DNA from: a virus
Virus record (IMG/VR): IMGVR_UViG_3300044800_000048
Span: 1 to 24,241 of that record
Reading direction: 5' to 3' (one strand)
Length of the DNA: 24,241 bases
Below are positions 20,426-24,241 of the stretch, in pieces; positions within the stretch are counted from its first letter, which is position 1; each line of letters opens with the position of its first letter. The notes beneath the pieces were generated by a model. It saw nothing but the letters and a program-made list of their open reading frames with translations, ran no database searches and was not told the DNA's origin. The position numbers and the translations under genes were made by a program.

Positions 20426-21043
20426 ATGAAGCCACTTTTACTCGATCTTTTCTGCGGCGCTGGCGGGGCCGCAATGGGTTATCAACGGGCTGGCTTTGAG
20501 GTTGTCGGCGTGGATATCAAGCCTCAGCCGCATTATCCTTTTGAATTTATTCAAGCTGACGCCATGATGTTTCCCCTACACGGGTATGATGTGATTCACG
20601 CAAGCCCACCTTGCCAGGCTTATTCTAAAAGCGGAACTCATCATCGCTGGAAACATCCCGACTTAATTGCTGAAGTAAGGGATTTACTCATGGCAATTAG
20701 CAAACCATTCATCATCGAAAATGTAGAACAGGCAAGATTCAAATTGAGATCACCAGTAATGCTATGCGGGTCAATGTTCGGCCTGAGAATTTACAGACAT
20801 AGATATTTTGAGACGAAACCTGAAATTTTTTCTTTATTGCCGTTCTGCAATCATTCGAGACCCGCCGTTTACATAACGGGTTCTCCGAGGCCCAAGAGCG
20901 GAATCCGGAAAGATGCGCCTGCCGCTCTAAAACGAAAAGTATTGGGCACACCATGGATGACAATAAAAGAAATGGATGAAGCTATCCCGCCGGCCTATAC
21001 CGAATGGATAGGAAAACAATTAATGGCGGCAATAAGACCATGA
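20426..21043 (+). CDS. Compact C5-cytosine DNA methyltransferase
   Basis: The 205-residue protein has the C5 methyltransferase motifs in order: motif I 'LLDLFCGAGGAAMGYQRAGF' near the N-terminus, motif IV 'ASPPCQAYS' with the catalytic Cys, motif VI 'FIIENVEQA', motif VIII-like 'RHRYFE', and C-terminal 'AIPPAYTEWIGKQL'. The target-recognition region between VIII and IX is very short (about 40 residues), so the enzyme is much smaller than Dcm-like proteins (over 300 residues). It probably modifies phage DNA against host restriction. No restriction gene is adjacent. Start 1 bp after the recT stop; its stop overlaps the next start (ATGA). Confidence 0.85.
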   Translation: MKPLLLDLFCGAGGAAMGYQRAGFEVVGVDIKPQPHYPFEFIQADAMMFPLHGYDVIHASPPCQAYSKSGTHHRWKHPDLIAEVRDLLMAISKPFIIENVEQARFKLRSPVMLCGSMFGLRIYRHRYFETKPEIFSLLPFCNHSRPAVYITGSPRPKSGIRKDAPAALKRKVLGTPWMTIKEMDEAIPPAYTEWIGKQLMAAIRP

Positions 21044-21762
21044 AATTCACTTCCTTTGCCTCATCATCAAGGGGGAACGCTTACCTCCTTCAAGCCGAAG
21101 GAGCTGCCCCCCTTCTTCTCGAGGCCGGTCTTCCTATCGGTCGACTAAGAGATAAACTAAGAGAGCACGGAATAAGCCTGTCGGATCTCGGGGGCTGTCT
21201 TGTCAGTCACGAGCATATGGATCATGCGAAAGCGGTCAAGGATCTGCTCAAGGCGGGAGTGGATTGTTATATGAGTGCGGGGACAGCAAAAGCCTTGGAT
21301 GTGCTCAATCATCACCGCATCCAGCTATTTACTGATAAAATATTGGAATGGTTCATTCCCCATCGATGGTTTATTACGAAGTTTGAATTGGAGCACGACG
21401 CAGAAGACCCCATTGGGTTTTATATTTCGAGCTATGGTGAAAAATTGCTTTTTATTCCAGATACATCCTATATCAAAAACAGGTTTCATGGAATCACGAT
21501 GATTGCGGTCGAGTGCAATAACGTCTCTGAGCTTCTTAGCAAGAATATTCTCGACGGCCACATCCCAGCAATAGTTGGAAAGCGAGTTCGCAGGTCTCAC
21601 ATGTCTCTTGAGAATCTAATTACTATGCTAAAAGCCAACGATCTTAGTCGTTGTAGGGCAATCTTTTTGACCCATTTGAGCGATGGCAATAGTGATGAAG
21701 TCAGGATGAAATTAGAAATTCAACAGGCTGTAGGTATTCCCGTCTATATCTGTGAGGAGTAG
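21040..21762 (+). CDS. Metallo-beta-lactamase-fold hydrolase
   Basis: The ATG overlapping the methyltransferase stop gives 240 residues beginning MKFTSFASSSRGNAYLLQ. The metal motif is 'VSHEHMDHAKAV' (HxHxDH) with 'SSRGNAYLL' before it. 'FIPDTSYI' supplies a later Asp, and 'RRSHMSLENL' and 'IFLTHLSDGN' supply His residues. The layout matches YycJ-like phage members often found near RecT, so a nuclease role in end processing is plausible. Alternatively it may act on small molecules. The protein is cytoplasmic (no signal). Confidence 0.8.
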   Translation: MKFTSFASSSRGNAYLLQAEGAAPLLLEAGLPIGRLRDKLREHGISLSDLGGCLVSHEHMDHAKAVKDLLKAGVDCYMSAGTAKALDVLNHHRIQLFTDKILEWFIPHRWFITKFELEHDAEDPIGFYISSYGEKLLFIPDTSYIKNRFHGITMIAVECNNVSELLSKNILDGHIPAIVGKRVRRSHMSLENLITMLKANDLSRCRAIFLTHLSDGNSDEVRMKLEIQQAVGIPVYICEE

Positions 21763-21763
21763 A

Positions 21764-22657
21764 ATGAGTACCACAAAAATTGAATGGGCAGATAAGGTCT
21801 GGAATCCTGTAACTGGTTGCTCTCCTGTCTCCAGAGGGTGCGATCACTGTTATGCGAAACGGATGGCTACCCGTCTCGCAGGAAGATACGGCTATCCCAA
21901 AGATGACCCATTTAAAGTGACCTTCCATCCTGATCGCCTCGATGAACCTCTCCACTGGAAGAAGCCAAGCCGAATCTTTGTTTGTTCGATGGGGGATATA
22001 TTTCATGAGAACGTGACATTTGAGATGATAAAACAAGTATTCATGCACGCTGCCAATTCTAAACGCCATACTTATTTATTTTTAACAAAACGACCACAAA
22101 GAATGGTAGAGGTTATTTGTTGGTTTTTGCAATTTGCCTATCAAGGAGAAGATGGATATATCACACTTCCATCCTTACCAAAAAACTTCTGGCTCGGTGT
22201 CTCTGTCGAAGACCAGAAAACCGCCAATGAGAGGATACCGATTCTTTTGCAGATACCGGCAGCCAAGAGATGGGTATCTGTAGAGCCTACGCTGGGGCCG
22301 GTGGATTTAAGCGGGTGGTTATTTATTGACGAAAAAGGAGATTCGATTGAACCGCCGATCCAGTGGGTAGTTATGGGAGGTGAAACCGGTCCTCATGCCC
22401 GTCCTCTTCATCCCGATTGGGTAAGATCATTGAGGGATCAATGCCAGACGGCAGGGGTGCCTTTTTTCTTTAAGGGATGGGGGGAATATACCTTATTCCT
22501 TCAGCGAATCCATGGATCAAAAACGGGAGATATTCCTTATTATCCATATGGCCACGGATCTCCTTACAAAATGATTGGTGGAGATTGGTTTAAAAAGGTC
22601 GGCAAAAAGGCCGCTGGCCGATTGCTCGATGGGAAAATTTGGGAGGAATACCCTTGA
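21764..22657 (+). CDS. DUF5131 (phage Gp37/Gp68) family protein
   Basis: The ATG behind GAGGAG gives 297 residues beginning MSTTKIEWADKVWNPVTGC. The Cys cluster 'GCSPVSRGCDHCYA' (C-x6-C-x2-C) and later 'IFVCSMGDIFHENV', 'YLFLTKRP', 'LGVSVEDQKTANERIPILLQIPA', 'RWVSVEPTLGPVDL' and 'WVVMGGETGPHARPLHPDWVRSL' are the complete family signature. The cluster and barrel-like pattern resemble radical-SAM enzymes, though the family's chemistry is not established. Such genes are common in phages, often near DNA modification genes. Overlaps the region upstream of the integrase. Confidence 0.85.
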   Translation: MSTTKIEWADKVWNPVTGCSPVSRGCDHCYAKRMATRLAGRYGYPKDDPFKVTFHPDRLDEPLHWKKPSRIFVCSMGDIFHENVTFEMIKQVFMHAANSKRHTYLFLTKRPQRMVEVICWFLQFAYQGEDGYITLPSLPKNFWLGVSVEDQKTANERIPILLQIPAAKRWVSVEPTLGPVDLSGWLFIDEKGDSIEPPIQWVVMGGETGPHARPLHPDWVRSLRDQCQTAGVPFFFKGWGEYTLFLQRIHGSKTGDIPYYPYGHGSPYKMIGGDWFKKVGKKAAGRLLDGKIWEEYP

Positions 22658-22719
22658 TTGATCCTTTGACTTCTTTTTTTAACCATGATACCCTTCCTCC
22701 TTATCCGGGGGGATGGAAT

Positions 22720-23775
22720 ATGTCAATCAATGAATATCGGCCAGGGAAATGGAGGGTCAGGGTCTATCACAAGGGACAGAGGCATGAATGGTGTAAGACT
22801 CTTGATGGACGATGGGTGCTCATCAATCGGAAAATGGCCGAAGATACGGAAAGAGATATCCTCGGTCTCATCCGGTCCACTAAAGGAAACCTTAACTTAA
22901 ACAAATTCAAGAAGAAAAAACCTACTAAATTTAATGTGGCCGTCGAGACCTGGATTACTTTATCGACCTGCTCTATCGAATGGATTCGCGCAAGGGAAAG
23001 AATCGCCAATAAATACCTCATTCCCTTTTTCGGGACCATGAATCTTGAGGATATAGAGGAAGGGCATTTACAGCAATTCCATGCCGAGCTCAAACAGAAG
23101 GGATTAGGCGAAAAATATATTTACAACATCTTTGGGGAATTGAAGGCCCTCTTCCACCGAAACAGAAGATCAATCCCCTTCCTTCCCGACTTTCCGCAGA
23201 TCAAATTTCAAGATCCGGTTATCCGGTATCTCACCTCAAAACAGCAGGACGAGGTATTTGAATCAATCCCAGAGATTGACAGGCCCATCTTCACCTTCAT
23301 GCGATACACAGGTTGCAGGCCTAACGAGGCGAGGGGGTTATTGAGGGATAATGTATTTTTGAGGGCTGACCCGCCCTATCTTGTTCTTTCTACTGTCTTG
23401 GGGGGGAATGGGCAATTAAAACAGAATACAAAAACCAGAAAGGTTAAACCTTTGCCTATTATTCCTGAAATTGAGATGGCGATTAAACCCAAAGAAGTGA
23501 CCCGATTCATCTTTACCAAAAGGGGAAGGCCCTATTCAAAGAAGATGGTAGGAAAAATCTGGAATAAAGCAAACCTTGAGGCCAATCAAAAATACGGGAC
23601 CCCGATTGTCCATCTCTATCAGGGAACGAAGCACTCTTTCGGGTGCCAGAGGTTAAATGCTGGCTTTTCCCTTGATGAGATAGCGGCGGTCATGGGTCAT
23701 ACGGATAAAAGAACGACACTCAAATATGCCAAGTATCAAGTCTCTAAGTTAGGGGATGTGATGAGGGGAAAATAA
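22720..23775 (+). CDS. int: Tyrosine-type integrase
   Basis: The start at 22720 follows GGGGGGATGGA and gives 351 residues beginning MSINEYRPGKWRVRVYHKG, a typical N-terminal arm-binding unit. A core-binding domain follows ('WIRARERIANKYLIPFFGTMNLEDI'), then the catalytic domain: 'YTGCRPNEARGL' (first Arg), 'TKTRKVKPLPI' (Lys), 'VMGHTDKRTTLKYAKY' (His and the nucleophile Tyr). The usual HxLRH box is 'YQGTKHSFG', with no first His and Lys in place of the second Arg. It inserts the phage into the tRNA gene at the window edge, 440 bp away. It overlaps nothing but lies 62 bp after the DUF5131 stop. Confidence 0.9.
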   Translation: MSINEYRPGKWRVRVYHKGQRHEWCKTLDGRWVLINRKMAEDTERDILGLIRSTKGNLNLNKFKKKKPTKFNVAVETWITLSTCSIEWIRARERIANKYLIPFFGTMNLEDIEEGHLQQFHAELKQKGLGEKYIYNIFGELKALFHRNRRSIPFLPDFPQIKFQDPVIRYLTSKQQDEVFESIPEIDRPIFTFMRYTGCRPNEARGLLRDNVFLRADPPYLVLSTVLGGNGQLKQNTKTRKVKPLPIIPEIEMAIKPKEVTRFIFTKRGRPYSKKMVGKIWNKANLEANQKYGTPIVHLYQGTKHSFGCQRLNAGFSLDEIAAVMGHTDKRTTLKYAKYQVSKLGDVMRGK

Positions 23776-24206
23776 TGGATACTTCAGAACAATATATCAA
23801 GATGTGCGAGAAGGCAGAGGAGATTCAAAATCATTTTAACGAACGGAAATTCGATGAAGGTTCTTTCTGGTTTAGAGGTCAAAAGAAAGATATCGTTACC
23901 AATAAATATTTTGCTTTCTTTAGAAAATTTGGGGATGTTTGGCTTCCCCGTCAGGATCAGTTGCAGGAGATGATATTGGAAAAACATGAGAATGAATTTA
24001 AATGTCTGGAATGGGTAGGGCTTGTTGAATCTTTAATTGGTTATTATGAAAAAATGGGGAAAAGAAATCTGGAAAGAACAAAATCATTAGAACAACTTTG
24101 GCTTGCCCTCGTGATGAAAAAGAAGTTTGGGAAAGTTTGGGATGGAAGAGAATGGGGAGCAGACAGGGAGCAGAAAAGGAAGGCCGTTGGAATCATTGAT
24201 GAATAA
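23775..24206 (+). CDS. Conserved phage protein next to the attachment site
   Basis: The 143-residue protein starts in the last base of the integrase stop (TAATG). It contains 'VWLPRQDQLQEMI' and 'LVESLIGYYEKMGK', a pattern I have seen in uncharacterised phage and prophage proteins. The sequence is helical, Lys/Glu/Trp-rich, with no catalytic motif visible. Position between integrase and attachment site is common for passenger or regulatory genes. The function is unknown. Confidence 0.6.
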   Translation: MDTSEQYIKMCEKAEEIQNHFNERKFDEGSFWFRGQKKDIVTNKYFAFFRKFGDVWLPRQDQLQEMILEKHENEFKCLEWVGLVESLIGYYEKMGKRNLERTKSLEQLWLALVMKKKFGKVWDGREWGADREQKRKAVGIIDE

Positions 24207-24214
24207 GGGGTTGC

Positions 24215-24241
24215 TGGCTGGGGGACGAGGAGTCGAACCTC
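24215..24241 (-). tRNA. 3' end of a tRNA gene (tRNA-Gln-like), prophage attachment site
   Basis: On the minus strand the sequence reads GAGG-TTCGACT-CCTC, a T-arm with a canonical 7-nt TTCGACT loop. Then TCCCCCA follows as the acceptor strand, G as discriminator and encoded CCA. The implied 5' acceptor strand TGGGGGA, with U1-A72 and G73, fits tRNA-Gln. The rest is outside the window. Its position 8 bp beyond the last phage gene and near the integrase marks an integration site. Confidence 0.75.

Noticed and set aside
20426-22657. Anti-phage defence island (methyltransferase plus hydrolase plus DUF5131)
   Set aside because: No restriction endonuclease, toxin or sensor gene is present. The genes lie within a phage early operon beside recT and are better read as phage functions.

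Overview
This window is most of one end of a temperate tailed-phage genome (a prophage). It ends at its right edge in the 3' part of a host tRNA gene (24215-24241, minus strand), and a tyrosine integrase lies about 0.4 kb inside that edge. The host cannot be named from this window. Strong Shine-Dalgarno sites, Sec-type signal peptides on phage-encoded proteins and the style of the accessory genes suggest a Gram-negative, probably anaerobic bacterium; a Desulfobacterota-like host is a guess. The tRNA end (acceptor strand TCCCCCA, discriminator G, encoded CCA) fits tRNA-Gln.

Minus-strand arm (about 13.4 kb down to 1). It is read right to left. First comes an early and replication block: a ribbon-helix-helix regulator, a winged-helix-like protein, a replisome-organizer-type initiator with internal iteron-like repeats, a VRR-NUC nuclease and a small helix-turn-helix protein. 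A candidate late promoter and operator (11613-11651) follow. Next is packaging and the head: small terminase (apparently read through a -1 frameshift), PBSX-type large terminase, a 31-residue micro-gene, a membrane-anchored protein, a DUF1073 portal, a papain-like cysteine-protease-like protein, a Mu F-like protein, a DUF2213 protease-scaffold fusion with two perfect internal ribosome sites, a cement protein, a DUF2184 major capsid protein, a DUF4054 head-completion protein and an HK97 gp10-like neck/tail protein. Two further proteins at the left edge and one inserted in the head operon carry N-terminal signal peptides.

Control region (about 13.4-14.6 kb). A rightward promoter feeds a roughly 94-nt structured RNA that ends in an intrinsic terminator abutting a start codon. 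Two small plus-strand genes follow. Then come a leftward Cro/YdaS-like gene and a rightward XRE-type gene. The leftward promoter and the main rightward early promoter carry the same 17-bp operator over their -10 boxes, in lambda-like logic.

Plus-strand arm (14.5-24.2 kb). A tightly packed early operon starts with many very small genes, several of them zinc-binding or single-span membrane microproteins. Between two of them is a compact, apparently perfect four-way-junction RNA directly in front of a ribosome-binding site. The operon continues with an SbcC-like ATPase, a RecT annealing protein, a compact C5 DNA methyltransferase, a metallo-beta-lactamase-fold hydrolase, a DUF5131 (Gp37/Gp68) protein, the integrase and a conserved phage protein, and reaches the tRNA attachment site. 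The ATPase, RecT and hydrolase probably form a homologous recombination module.

The most unusual features are the two structured RNAs, the matched operators, the small-terminase frameshift, the nested scaffold starts and the secreted proteins embedded in the virion gene block. All assignments are by reading motifs; no database or folding program was run.
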